64,000 nucleotides of DNA from Echinicola shivajiensis (GTDB taxonomy: Bacteria > Bacteroidota > Bacteroidia > Cytophagales > Cyclobacteriaceae): assembly GCF_018642165.1 (NCBI RefSeq), contig NZ_JAHHZM010000001.1, forward strand, positions 310,001-374,000, read 5' to 3'. Shown in pieces: positions 18,178-26,344 of this stretch. The notes below the pieces were generated by a model, which was given only the letters and a program-made list of their open reading frames with translations, was not told the origin of the DNA and made no database searches. The translations under genes and the position numbers were made by a program. The stretch's first letter is position 1, and every line of letters begins with the position of its first letter.

Positions 18178-18843
18178 TTATCTGGACTGGTGAAGAAACT
18201 TGGCAAAATCAATAAAGGTATCCAAGGCACTTTTGCCCATCAAATCAAAAGCTAGGTTGACTGATTTCTCTATAGCCTCATCGGTTTTTTCAAAACCTTC
18301 AGAATTATCCTTGATCCAAAATCTAAATATAAAAAGCACCTGTAACCAAAGTGCCTCATCATACTTTTCACTGATATATGGTCTAGATGCTATTTCTTCC
18401 GTTTCTTCTCCAGCCTGAAGAATCTCATTTATATATTCTTTAAAATCCTGTCTAAAGCCTCCCAACTCTTGTGGCAAACTGCTTTTAGGAAACTTATCTG
18501 TACCATATAAGGTCAGCAAATAACTTCTATTGTTCTTCAGCTCCTCTATCCAAGTGTAAAAAAATGCCAAAAGCTTTTCTCGACCGCTATACTCTTGATA
18601 AACCTCCTGGTTATTTAGAATGGTTATCGTTTCTTTAAAAAAAGATTGCCAAATCGCTCTTTTTATTCCTGTAAAGTTCGAGAAGAAAGCATAAAAATCC
18701 ACCTCCTTCATTTTCAAGGACTGGGTGAATTTAAAAACAGAAACGGGCTCTTTTCCATTTTCCAGCACATGGTTTTTAAACTGTTCAATGAGCTTGGCCC
18801 TTTTATCTACCTTAGTTGTTTTCTTGGCTGCTGTTTTTTCCAT
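18178..18843 (-). CDS. TetR-family transcriptional regulator
   Basis: The 221-residue protein has a Lys-rich N-terminal extension, then a TetR-like HTH (about 15-65: LIEQFKNHVLENG, VFKFTQSLKMKEVDFYAFFSN), and an all-helical ligand-binding C-terminal domain. The HTH is divergent from classical TetR. It is the first gene of a two-gene unit with the UbiB-like kinase, with a 3-base gap, suggesting that it controls that unit. A 14-bp palindrome in the divergent promoter region is a candidate operator. Confidence 0.82.
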   Translation of the reverse strand: MEKTAAKKTTKVDKRAKLIEQFKNHVLENGKEPVSVFKFTQSLKMKEVDFYAFFSNFTGIKRAIWQSFFKETITILNNQEVYQEYSGREKLLAFFYTWIEELKNNRSYLLTLYGTDKFPKSSLPQELGGFRQDFKEYINEILQAGEETEEIASRPYISEKYDEALWLQVLFIFRFWIKDNSEGFEKTDEAIEKSVNLAFDLMGKSALDTFIDFAKFLHQSR

Positions 18844-18940
18844 AATCGTTTTTGCTTAGCTCTATTATTAACACCGAAAGGTCTAATGTGGTTTTAACTT
18901 TTGTATATTATTCTAAAATTTAACAATCCTTTATCTTAGG

Positions 18941-18954
18941 GGTTTAATTAAACC
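18941..18954. promoter_or_regulatory. Palindrome in the TetR/S41 divergent region, possible operator
   Basis: GGTTTAATTAAACC is a perfect 14-bp palindrome, 98 bases before the tetR start and 44 bases before the S41 gene start. TetR proteins bind palindromes of this kind; binding is inference. Confidence 0.35.
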
Positions 18955-18997
18955 AAGTAATAAGAGCATTACGTTTATACTAGTACAGTCAATAGTT

Positions 18998-20329
18998 ATG
19001 AAAAGAGTTCTCAATAAGTATAGCAAGTTTTTTTCGCTAGCAATTGTATTCTTGTTTATGCTGTCATCTTGTAATGAGATTGATGACCCAGTATATATTG
19101 AAGACACCGCAAAAACAGCCATTTTTGCCAGCATGCATGAATGGTATTTTTGGAACAAAGAACTTCCTGAGCAATTTTCCCTTGACCGTTCAGAGTCTTT
19201 ACAAGGCTATTTGGAAAGGTTAAAATACAGGCCTCTCGACCGATGGTCCTATATTACAACTCCTGAAGATTTTGACAGAGCCTTTACTGGCCAAAATAGT
19301 GGTCATGGGTTTGGCTGGGCACTTGATGCGGAAGAAAACCTATATTTGGCATTTGTGTATAATGAATCCCCAGCAGGAATGGATGGCTGGCAAAGAGGTT
19401 GGAAAGTATTAGAAATAAATGGAAAACCAGTTCCAAGTTACAAAGTCGGAAATGGTTATGACTTTCAACTTGGCCCAGGGGAAAGTGGCGTGAGCAATAG
19501 TTTCACCTTTGAGCTTCCAGATGGAAGTATCACGACACGGACCATTACCAAAGAAGCCTATCAAGCCAATTCTGTACTCTATCAAAACATCTATGAAAAC
19601 GCTGGTAAAAGAATTGGCTATTGGGTATACAACAGTTTTAAAGCCACAGCTGGCCAATCCCCCATCAAAAGTCTTGAGGTGGAAGAGTCCCTGGCTTATT
19701 TTGAGGAACAAAACATCGATGAATTGATCATTGATCTTAGATATAATGGCGGTGGATCGGTCGATGTGGCTGAGCAAATAATGAATAGTCTTGTTCCCAA
19801 TAGTGCTGATGGGATGACCATGTATACCAATCAGCATAATCACAATAAGACCAAATATGACAATGCCACGAATTTCAAAAAGTCAGGTGGCATTAGCTTG
19901 GACAGGATTTACTTCATCACCTCGGGAGGCTCAGCCTCTGCGAGTGAATTGACCATTAATTGCCTCACCCCTTATATGGATGTTTATTTGATAGGTAGCA
20001 ATACTTATGGTAAACCAGTAGGTGCTTTCCCCGTTTCAGACTTCAACAAAATGCTCAAAAAACACAATATCGAATTGGTCCCCATTACTTTTTCCACTGC
20101 CAATGCAGACGGCAAAGCGGAATATTTTGAGGGTTTTCCTGTAGATTTTCAGGCCACAGATGAAGTCAGCAAAAACTGGGGAGATCTTGAAGACCCTAGG
20201 CTAAATGCTGCCATTTACCATATCAGCAATGGTACTTTCCCTCCTGCTGACCGAAGATTGGTAAAACAACCTAGCTGGTTGATGATCGATGATTTTGAGG
20301 GACTTAAAAAGGAGTTTCCTGCTTATTAA
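18998..20329 (+). CDS. S41-family peptidase lipoprotein
   Basis: A 443-residue exported protease. The signal peptide ends in a lipobox (FMLSSC, Cys about 25). An N-terminal helical segment (WYFWNKELP...RWSYIT) is followed by a PDZ-like domain (about 95-185: GFGWALDAE, VLEINGKPV) and the tail-specific protease domain. The core motifs are LIIDLRYNGGG, the nucleophile Ser in TSGGSASASEL, and a likely base Lys in NTYGKPVGA. It probably acts in the periplasm or on the outer membrane. It is monocistronic and diverges from tetR. Confidence 0.92.
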   Translation: MKRVLNKYSKFFSLAIVFLFMLSSCNEIDDPVYIEDTAKTAIFASMHEWYFWNKELPEQFSLDRSESLQGYLERLKYRPLDRWSYITTPEDFDRAFTGQNSGHGFGWALDAEENLYLAFVYNESPAGMDGWQRGWKVLEINGKPVPSYKVGNGYDFQLGPGESGVSNSFTFELPDGSITTRTITKEAYQANSVLYQNIYENAGKRIGYWVYNSFKATAGQSPIKSLEVEESLAYFEEQNIDELIIDLRYNGGGSVDVAEQIMNSLVPNSADGMTMYTNQHNHNKTKYDNATNFKKSGGISLDRIYFITSGGSASASELTINCLTPYMDVYLIGSNTYGKPVGAFPVSDFNKMLKKHNIELVPITFSTANADGKAEYFEGFPVDFQATDEVSKNWGDLEDPRLNAAIYHISNGTFPPADRRLVKQPSWLMIDDFEGLKKEFPAY

Positions 20330-20349
20330 ATTTAGCACCATAAAAAACT

Positions 20350-20417
20350 AACCACAGATTTAAAGTATCAACACAAACAATATCTTTTACAGTGTCCATA
20401 CGTGTAAATCTGTGGTT
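20350..20417. repeat. Imperfect intergenic repeat with 13-bp inverted ends
   Basis: AACCACAGATTTA (20350-20362) is repeated inverted as TAAATCTGTGGTT (20405-20417), with 42 bases between. Sequences of this type (CTGTGGTT next to AATCTGTG) are familiar dispersed intergenic repeats in Bacteroidota. On the minus strand a TTTTTT tract follows, so it may also terminate the his operon. Confidence 0.55.
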
Positions 20418-20453
20418 TGACAGGTTCAATAATATATAATATAGATCAGTTCA

Positions 20454-21059
20454 CTATTTCTGATGTCTTTTGATCAACACATCCATCACCTCATCCAGTT
20501 CATATCCTTTGGCCTCCAATAGCACCAAATAATGGAAGAGTAAATCAGCCGCTTCTCCCATAAAAAGATCCTTATTATCGTCCTTGGCTTCAATAACAAT
20601 TTCCACCGCTTCCTCGCCTACTTTTTGGGCAACTTTATTGATTCCCTTGGCAAAAAGTGAAGCAGTATAGGATTGATCACTTGGATTGTTTTTCCTATCC
20701 TTGATGATGCCTCGTAGGTGGTCTATAAAAGCAGTTTTAGAGGAATTTTTCTCATCAAAGCAGGTATCTGCTCCAGTATGGCAAACTGGCCCAACAGGAT
20801 CCACAAAAATCAATAAGGTATCATTGTCACAATCCACCTTGATATCTTTTACATTCAAGAAATTACCAGAGGTTTCACCCTTGGTCCAAAGTCTTTGTTT
20901 TGTACGGCTAAAAAAAGTCACCTTTCCACTTTCTTGGGTATGCTTTAAGGCCTCCTCATTCATATAGCCCAGCATCAACACCTTATTGGTATTCGCATCT
21001 TGAATGACTGCTGGCACCAATCCATTTACCTTTTCAAAATCGATTTTTAAATTCTCCAT
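20454..21059 (-). CDS. hisIE: Bifunctional HisIE: phosphoribosyl-AMP cyclohydrolase / phosphoribosyl-ATP pyrophosphatase
   Basis: The 201-residue fusion carries out steps 2 and 3 of histidine biosynthesis. The N-terminal HisI half (1-105) has MLGYMNEEAL, FFSRTKQRLWTKGETSGN, DCDNDTLL and the zinc-binding CHTGADTCF. The C-terminal HisE half (about 110-200) has SYTASLF, KVGEEAVEIVIEAK and EAADLLFHYLVLL. It is the last gene of the hisH-hisA-hisF-hisIE unit, 49 bases after hisF. hisG, hisD, hisC and hisB are not in the window. Confidence 0.97.
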   Translation of the reverse strand: MENLKIDFEKVNGLVPAVIQDANTNKVLMLGYMNEEALKHTQESGKVTFFSRTKQRLWTKGETSGNFLNVKDIKVDCDNDTLLIFVDPVGPVCHTGADTCFDEKNSSKTAFIDHLRGIIKDRKNNPSDQSYTASLFAKGINKVAQKVGEEAVEIVIEAKDDNKDLFMGEAADLLFHYLVLLEAKGYELDEVMDVLIKRHQK

Positions 21060-21108
21060 TATCTATTGAGCTCCAATAAAAAGCCCAGCGTTTTATTTAC
21101 TGTTTTAT

Positions 21109-21864
21109 TTAAAGCCTGGTACTTACCCCTTCTCCAGAGAGATAGGATTTTAAATCAGGAATAGCTATTTCCTTAAAGTGGAAAATACTGGCCGCCAAAG
21201 CCGCTTCAGCTTTCCCAGCTGTATATACATCCTTGAAATGCTCCATATTTCCTGCCCCGCCCGAGGCAATCACCGGGATACTCAAAGCAGAAGAAATCTC
21301 ACTGGTCAGATCATTGGCAAATCCAGCTTTGGTACCATCATGATCCATACTGGTTAATAGTATCTCGCCTGCTCCCCTTTCCGCTACTTCTTTTGCCCAT
21401 TCCTGAGTTTTCAAGATGGTTGGTTTTCTTCCTCCATGGGTATGAACGAAATCAATTCCATCAATATTTCTGGTATCAATGGCCACCACGATACATTGAC
21501 TTCCAAATTCAGCAGCCATCTCATTGATGACCTCGGGTCTTTTTACCGCTGCGGAATTGATACTGATTTTGTCAGCACCCGCATTGAGCAATATCTTCAC
21601 ATCCTCAACAGTGGAAATCCCACCGCCTACAGTAAAGGGAATATTGATCGCTTTGGCCACTCTTGTGACCAAGTCTACCAATGTTTTTCTCTTGTCCACT
21701 GTCGCTGTAATATCCAAAAACACCAGCTCATCAGCCCCTTCATCAGAATACACCTTGGCCAATTCTACAGGATCACCCGCATCCCTAAGATCCACAAAGT
21801 TAACCCCTTTTACGGTTCTGCCCTCCTTAATATCCAAACAGGGAATGATTCTTTTTGTAAGCAT
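21109..21864 (-). CDS. hisF: Imidazole glycerol phosphate synthase subunit HisF
   Basis: This 251-residue TIM barrel is the cyclase subunit of IGP synthase; it uses ammonia from HisH to make IGP and AICAR. Diagnostic segments are [20 protein letters not shown] with Asp11, [39 protein letters not shown] and [15 protein letters not shown] with the second catalytic Asp. The start is the ATG at 21864; an upstream ATG would add 18 non-family residues and run into hisA. It starts 7 bases after the hisA stop. Confidence 0.97.
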   Translation of the reverse strand: MLTKRIIPCLDIKEGRTVKGVNFVDLRDAGDPVELAKVYSDEGADELVFLDITATVDKRKTLVDLVTRVAKAINIPFTVGGGISTVEDVKILLNAGADKISINSAAVKRPEVINEMAAEFGSQCIVVAIDTRNIDGIDFVHTHGGRKPTILKTQEWAKEVAERGAGEILLTSMDHDGTKAGFANDLTSEISSALSIPVIASGGAGNMEHFKDVYTAGKAEAALAASIFHFKEIAIPDLKSYLSGEGVSTRL

Positions 21865-21871
21865 AATTTCC

Positions 21872-22591
21872 TTATTTAACGAATGAGGCCAATTGTTCCA
21901 GAGAAATTCGACCCTCATAAAAGGCTTTCCCTACTATCGTCCCATAAACGCCTATTTTCTCCAATTCCTCCAAGTCTTTCATCTCTGCCACACCGCCGCT
22001 GGCAATCAACTGAATACCTGGAATCTCCTGAAGAATCTCCTTGTACAAATCCACAGAGGGCCCTTGAAGCAAACCATCTTTGGCGACATCGGTACAGATC
22101 ACATACTTGATTCCCTTTGCATGGTAATCTTTGATAAAATCCACCAAATCAGCTTCAGTAGTTTCTTCCCAACCGCTGATGGCTATTTTTCTATCTTTTG
22201 CATCTGCCCCCAAAATAATTTTCTCCGATCCGTGGGTATTTATCCAGCCTTCAAACAACTGAGGGTTCTTTACCGCTATACTTCCGCCAGTTACCTGACT
22301 TGCTCCAGCATCAAATGCCATTTGGATGGTTTCATCCGATTGTACACCACCGCCAAAATCCACTTTCAATTGAGTGTTGCTAGTAATATTTTCCAGTACG
22401 GCCCTGTTGACAATGGTCTTGGCTTTTGCACCGTCTAAATCTACCAAGTGTAAACGACGAATTCCCGCTTGTTCAAATTTCTGAGCTACCTCTAAAGGAT
22501 TGCTGGCATATTCTTTTTTCTGTCCATAATCTCCCTGGGTCAAACGGACACATTTGCCCCCAATAATATCTATAGCTGGAATGATTTCCAT
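21872..22591 (-). CDS. hisA: ProFAR isomerase HisA
   Basis: A 239-residue TIM barrel that isomerises ProFAR to PRFAR. Visible motifs are [20 protein letters not shown] with catalytic Asp8, [21 protein letters not shown], and [17 protein letters not shown] with the second catalytic Asp, then [16 protein letters not shown]. It starts 2 bases after the hisH stop. Confidence 0.97.
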   Translation of the reverse strand: MEIIPAIDIIGGKCVRLTQGDYGQKKEYASNPLEVAQKFEQAGIRRLHLVDLDGAKAKTIVNRAVLENITSNTQLKVDFGGGVQSDETIQMAFDAGASQVTGGSIAVKNPQLFEGWINTHGSEKIILGADAKDRKIAISGWEETTEADLVDFIKDYHAKGIKYVICTDVAKDGLLQGPSVDLYKEILQEIPGIQLIASGGVAEMKDLEELEKIGVYGTIVGKAFYEGRISLEQLASFVK

Positions 22592-22593
22592 GA

Positions 22594-23178
22594 TTACAAA
22601 TTCAAGAAGTTAGTTAATATTTTCTCTCCGGAAAGACTACTCTTTTCGGGGTGTGCCTGCATAGCATAAAAGTTATCTTTATGTAAAAGGGCACTGAAAT
22701 CATTAAGATAGTGCGTAGTAGCAATGGTATATTCAGGATGAACCTCTGCAAAATAACTGTGCACATAATATACATAATCACTGTCATCAAGCCCCTTTAA
22801 CAAGGGGCTTTTAAGGTTTTCAAGATTGTTCCAGCCTACATGAGGCACCTTATCCAAAGGAGGAAACTTTTTTACCTTAATGGGAAAAATCCCCAAGCAG
22901 TTTGTATCATTTTCCTCTGAATATTCGCATAGTAACTGCTGTCCCAAGCAAATTCCAAAAAAGGGCTGTTTCAAATCTTTGATCAACTGATCCAGGTTCC
23001 TTTCTTTTAGGTACTTCATGGCAGAACTGGCTTCTCCTTGACCGGGAAAAATCACCTTGTCTGCTTTTGTGATTTCTTCAGGATTATCAGTCAGTGAAGC
23101 CTTCACCCCCAATCTTTCCATGGCATACAATACTGACTGTACATTCCCGGAATTGTATTTAATAATGGCTACATCCAT
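22594..23178 (-). CDS. hisH: Imidazole glycerol phosphate synthase subunit HisH
   Basis: The 194-residue glutamine amidotransferase subunit supplies ammonia to HisF. It has FPGQGEASSAM, the nucleophile Cys in GICLGQQLLCE, and the His/Glu pair in MQAHPEKSS. The oxyanion loop PGQG is normal. It is the first gene of the four-gene his unit. I found no histidine-rich leader peptide in front of it. Confidence 0.97.
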   Translation of the reverse strand: MDVAIIKYNSGNVQSVLYAMERLGVKASLTDNPEEITKADKVIFPGQGEASSAMKYLKERNLDQLIKDLKQPFFGICLGQQLLCEYSEENDTNCLGIFPIKVKKFPPLDKVPHVGWNNLENLKSPLLKGLDDSDYVYYVHSYFAEVHPEYTIATTHYLNDFSALLHKDNFYAMQAHPEKSSLSGEKILTNFLNL

Positions 23179-23203
23179 TTATTTCAATCTACTTTAAAGC
23201 TAA

Positions 23204-23242
23204 ATAGACCTCAAACTCCCAAAGGGATCTGTTGAGGTCTAT
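23204..23242 (-). other. Hairpin in the hisH upstream region
   Basis: On the minus strand TAGACCTCAA (from 23241 down) pairs with TTGAGGTCTA (down to 23205), with a CCC/GGG helix nested in the loop. A short T-rich stretch follows. It may terminate phhA or shape the his leader; no His codon run accompanies it. Confidence 0.45.
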
Positions 23243-23424
23243 ACTTTAGGTTTTTAATATTTCTAACTGCTTTCAACAGCTTTTTTGCTTCATTTTTTAA
23301 GAACATCAAAATTAAACAATATTCCCTATAAATGAAGGTATTCTTGACTTGATTTGGCTGTTTTATCCTTTTTCAGAACTTTTCAGGAAAGCTTGATCAA
23401 ATCACCTCTTCATAATTCAGCTCT

Positions 23425-24207
23425 TTAATCGACCGATGAATTGGCCAGCTCTTCCAACAGCACACTTTCAATCTCAGGCAGAGACTTGTACAGTTGCTCA
23501 AAGCTGTCAATTACAAAATATTTGTCTTGGAATTTATCTTTCCAATAAGCTGTCTGCATAATCCTTCTCACATCGTAATCGATATGTGCTGGTTCATCAG
23601 AAAGGCTAAACTTGGTTTCTCCCGCTGAGCTAAGGATACCAGCCCCATAAATTCTCAAATCACCATTTTCACGGATCAGACCAAACTCAATGGTAAACCA
23701 GTAAATTCTGGAGAGCAACTCCACAGCCCACTTATTATCAATATGCTTCAAGGCTATCCCCCCCAGATTCTCCAAAAAATCCACATAGGATTGGTTGGTC
23801 AGCATGGGCATATGAGCAAAGGCATCATGGAACATATCAGGTTCTTCCAAATAATCCAATTGCTCCATTTTTCTCAACCAGGTTGAAGAAGGAAACCGCT
23901 TGTTTTTCAAGAGTCCAAAGAACAAATCATCGTCGATCAATCCCGGAACTACTTGCACCCCCCAACCAGTAGAATTCCCCAAAATCTGATTAACCTCCTT
24001 AAAGTTGGCAATACGATCAGGACCAAAATTAATTTCTTTCACCCCATCCAAATAGGCCTGAGAAGCGGCATTGGGAAGGTTGACAATTTGCCTTTCATAA
24101 AGGATTCTCCACACCTCAAAATCTTCTTGGGTGTAAGCAGCATAATCTTGCTCCATTTTTTTTAATCGTGGATCCTGAAAGACCCAATCCGCTGTTTTTC
24201 CAGTCAT
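23425..24207 (-). CDS. phhA: Phenylalanine 4-monooxygenase
   Basis: This 260-residue single-domain enzyme hydroxylates phenylalanine to tyrosine with tetrahydropterin, O2 and Fe(II). The iron ligands are visible as His127 and His132 (PDMFHDAFAHMP) and Glu174 (WFTIEFGL). GVQVVPGLI and FPSSTWLR are pterin-site segments of the family. There is no N-terminal ACT regulatory domain, as usual in bacteria. It lies on the same strand as the trp-aroF operon but has its own promoter and a leader-peptide attenuator (24261-24437), which suggests a role in making tyrosine rather than only in catabolism. Confidence 0.96.
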   Translation of the reverse strand: MTGKTADWVFQDPRLKKMEQDYAAYTQEDFEVWRILYERQIVNLPNAASQAYLDGVKEINFGPDRIANFKEVNQILGNSTGWGVQVVPGLIDDDLFFGLLKNKRFPSSTWLRKMEQLDYLEEPDMFHDAFAHMPMLTNQSYVDFLENLGGIALKHIDNKWAVELLSRIYWFTIEFGLIRENGDLRIYGAGILSSAGETKFSLSDEPAHIDYDVRRIMQTAYWKDKFQDKYFVIDSFEQLYKSLPEIESVLLEELANSSVD

Positions 24208-24260
24208 ATTATATTTGGGTTAGTTCCTACTAAATTTACGTTATTTTTCTAGTCGTGTTT

Positions 24261-24295
24261 AAAACAAAAAAGCCTAATCCAAATGGATTAGGCTT
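24261..24295 (-). terminator. Attenuator terminator upstream of phhA
   Basis: On the minus strand AAGCCTAATCC (24295-24285), a 4-base loop and GGATTAGGCTT (24280-24270) form a perfect 11-bp stem, followed by a T-rich run (24269-24261). An identical GGATTAGG (24341-24334), at the end of the leader peptide frame, can pair with the CCTAATCC arm and block terminator formation. It sits 63 bases before the phhA ATG, so it is in the phhA 5' leader. It also ends transcripts that read through from aroF. Confidence 0.85.
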
Positions 24296-24334
24296 ATAAA
24301 TTTATTCCTCAAAGTAAAGCATACAGCCCTACAC

Positions 24335-24400
24335 CTAATCCCAGCTGGAGAAGAAGTGATAATAATGGCTATAATATTTTACTGCTTGATTTTCGAACAT
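24335..24400 (-). CDS. Tyr/Phe-rich leader peptide of phhA
   Basis: A 21-codon frame from ATG (24400) to TAG (24335-24337). Its content is strongly aromatic: Phe2, Tyr9-Tyr10, Tyr13-Tyr14, Phe16-Phe17 and Trp20, plus His12 and His15. It begins 6 bases after a consensus -7 box, so translation would be nearly leaderless. Codons 20-21 and the stop overlap the antiterminator segment GGATTAGG. Ribosome stalling on Tyr or Phe codons would leave that segment free; a ribosome reaching the stop would mask it. This is the layout of a classical leader-peptide attenuator (compare enteric pheL and trpL). Translation is not proven. Confidence 0.8.
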   Translation of the reverse strand: MFENQAVKYYSHYYHFFSSWD

Positions 24401-24406
24401 GATGCT

Positions 24407-24437
24407 CAAAGGTAACTTTTCATTTCAATAAAACAAA
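24407..24437 (-). promoter_or_regulatory. Consensus promoter for the phhA leader
   Basis: TTTG (24437-24434), 19 bases, then TACCTTTG (24414-24407): a full match to the Bacteroidota promoter, the same arrangement as the SRP RNA promoter in this window. It lies between the aroF stop and the leader ATG at 24400. Confidence 0.8.
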
Positions 24438-24446
24438 ATCAATGAC

Positions 24447-25466
24447 TTATAACAAATCAAATGTTTTTCTCATGGCAAATGTTTTTCTGATCTGATCTGT
24501 CAACTGTGCACTTTGGGCAAAGTTCAAAGTCTGCTGCCCGTCTGAATAGGCTTTTTCCGGCACTTCATGTGTTTCATAGATTATTCCATCAGCACCTGCC
24601 ATAACACCTGCCAATGCCATTTGATGTACAAACTTACGAATACCAATACCGTGTGAAGGATCCACCACCACAGGCAAATGAGACTTATCCTTCAAAATAG
24701 GAACAGCATTCAAATCCAAAGTATTTCTACTGGCCTTTTCATAAGTCCTAATTCCCCTTTCACAAAGAATCAACTTTTCATTACCTCCAGAAAACACATA
24801 TTCTGCTGATTGTAGAAGTTCCTCAATTGTACCTGAAATTCCTCTCTTGATCATCACCGGCTTATCTACCTTACCCAACTCGTCCAACAAGTTGAAGTTC
24901 TGTGTATTTCTCGCTCCTACCTGAAACACATCCACATAATCTAGCATTTCTTCAATCTGGGAAACCTGCATCACTTCAGTGATGATTTTGATCCCCGCTT
25001 CACTAGCCAGTTTATGCCATAATTTAAGTCCATCAATTCCCAAACCTCTAAAGGCATAAGGACTGCTCCTTGGCTTATAAACTCCCCCACGCATGATCTT
25101 GATATCATTGGCCTTAAGGTGATCGATTACCTTTACAATCTGGTCTTCAGTTTCAATGGAACAAGGACCCGCCATGATGGCCATATCTCCTTCCTTGATA
25201 AACACGCCATCACCGAGGTCTATGGATGTTGGTTTTACCTTCCACTTTCTGGACACCAATTTATAGGCATCAGAAACGATATGAATATCCTGGATCCCCT
25301 CATGATGGCCAAACCTTCTAATATCAAAATCAGAACTACCTATCCCTACTAAATAGGTACCTTCCTGAGTTTTAACTTCAGTGATTTTATAACCTATCTG
25401 GCCTATTTCATTGATAAGACTTTCGGTTTGACTTTCGGAAATATCAGGTTTTAATTGAATAATCAT
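24447..25466 (-). CDS. aroF: 3-deoxy-7-phosphoheptulonate synthase, type I-beta with ferredoxin-like regulatory domain
   Basis: DAHP synthase joins PEP and erythrose-4-phosphate, the first step of aromatic amino acid synthesis. The 339-residue protein has an N-terminal ferredoxin-like (ACT-like) domain (about 1-70), as in the Thermotoga enzyme, then the KDO8P-synthase-like barrel. Barrel motifs are MAGPCSIE, RGGVYKPRSSPYAFRG, VGARNTQNF, MIKRG and VVDPSHGIG. The N-terminal domain is the known Tyr/Phe feedback site in homologues. It ends the trp operon, 3 bases after trpA, so the first step of the pathway is induced together with the Trp branch. Confidence 0.94.
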   Translation of the reverse strand: MIIQLKPDISESQTESLINEIGQIGYKITEVKTQEGTYLVGIGSSDFDIRRFGHHEGIQDIHIVSDAYKLVSRKWKVKPTSIDLGDGVFIKEGDMAIMAGPCSIETEDQIVKVIDHLKANDIKIMRGGVYKPRSSPYAFRGLGIDGLKLWHKLASEAGIKIITEVMQVSQIEEMLDYVDVFQVGARNTQNFNLLDELGKVDKPVMIKRGISGTIEELLQSAEYVFSGGNEKLILCERGIRTYEKASRNTLDLNAVPILKDKSHLPVVVDPSHGIGIRKFVHQMALAGVMAGADGIIYETHEVPEKAYSDGQQTLNFAQSAQLTDQIRKTFAMRKTFDLL

Positions 25467-25469
25467 GGC

Positions 25470-26246
25470 TTATCCGTTTTTAACTGCTTGAATGTAATTT
25501 TTAATATCCTGTTGAAGGTTTTCCGCATTCTGAAGAACCTTAATAAATGCTGAACCAATTATTGCCCCATTGCTAAAGGAAGAAGCCGTGGTATAGGTTG
25601 CATGATCTGAAATGCCAAACCCTATCAAGCGTGGATTTTTTAATTCCATGGCTTTCACTCGGTCAAAGTATGCTACCTGCTCTTCGCTGATTCCTGATTT
25701 TGCACCGGTAATACTATGTGAAGAAACCATATAGATAAAGCCGTCAGATTTTTGATCTATCTCTCTAATTCGCTCTTCACTGGTTTGAGGGGAAACCAAG
25801 AAAGTATTTCTCAAATCATACTGATCAAACATTTCCTTATATTCATCCAAATATTGCTGCATCGGTAGATCCGGAAGGATCAAACCATCAACACCAACTT
25901 CTTGACATTTCTTGCAGAATGCCTCCATTCCATATTGCATAATAGGATTCAGGTACCCCATCAAAACCACAGGAAGAGCAACAGTTTTACGCATATCTTT
26001 CAACTGCTCAAAAAGCCTTTTCATGCTCATACCATTATCCAAGGCCACCTTATTGCTTTCTTGGATGGTAGGACCATCTGCTACGGGATCAGAATAAGGC
26101 ATCCCTATCTCAATAATGTCTGCTCCAGCAGCCTCTAAGGCCTCCATGATAGGCAAAGTATCCTCCAATTGGGGAAAGCCTGCGGTAAAATATATGGAAA
26201 GGACTCCTTCCGTTTTTGTTTTAAATAATTGATCTATTCGGTTCAT
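25470..26246 (-). CDS. trpA: Tryptophan synthase alpha subunit
   Basis: The 258-residue TIM barrel cleaves indole-3-glycerol phosphate to indole and G3P and hands indole to TrpB. Catalytic Glu is in IIEIGMPYSDPVADGP, and the second Asp is in VDGLILPDLP. Further family segments are FLVSPQTSEERI, YMVSSHSITGAKSG and GFGISDHA. The gap to trpB is 97 bases, much longer than most other gaps in this operon, and contains a 7-base-phased repeat. Confidence 0.97.
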   Translation of the reverse strand: MNRIDQLFKTKTEGVLSIYFTAGFPQLEDTLPIMEALEAAGADIIEIGMPYSDPVADGPTIQESNKVALDNGMSMKRLFEQLKDMRKTVALPVVLMGYLNPIMQYGMEAFCKKCQEVGVDGLILPDLPMQQYLDEYKEMFDQYDLRNTFLVSPQTSEERIREIDQKSDGFIYMVSSHSITGAKSGISEEQVAYFDRVKAMELKNPRLIGFGISDHATYTTASSFSNGAIIGSAFIKVLQNAENLQQDIKNYIQAVKNG

Positions 26247-26310
26247 TTCTTTTCTTTATTGGTTAGTGGTGATTAGTTTTTGAAAGGCCACTTTTAGTTA
26301 ATTCTTACTC

Positions 26311-26344
26311 ACTTCAGTTATCGGACTTCCAACTTCGTACTTCC
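26311..26344 (-). repeat. Seven-base-phased ACTTC repeat between trpB and trpA
   Basis: ACTTC occurs four times in 34 bases, the last three exactly 7 bases apart (ACTTCCA, ACTTCGT, ACTTCC). It resembles the short phased repeats at the ends of four-helix-bundle gene insertions and may be the scar of one. Confidence 0.4.

Noticed and set aside
23179-23424. A his operon attenuator by analogy with the trp and phhA leaders
   Set aside because: The region has a hairpin and a 31-codon frame, but the frame has no His codons, and no terminator/antiterminator pair sits before hisH.
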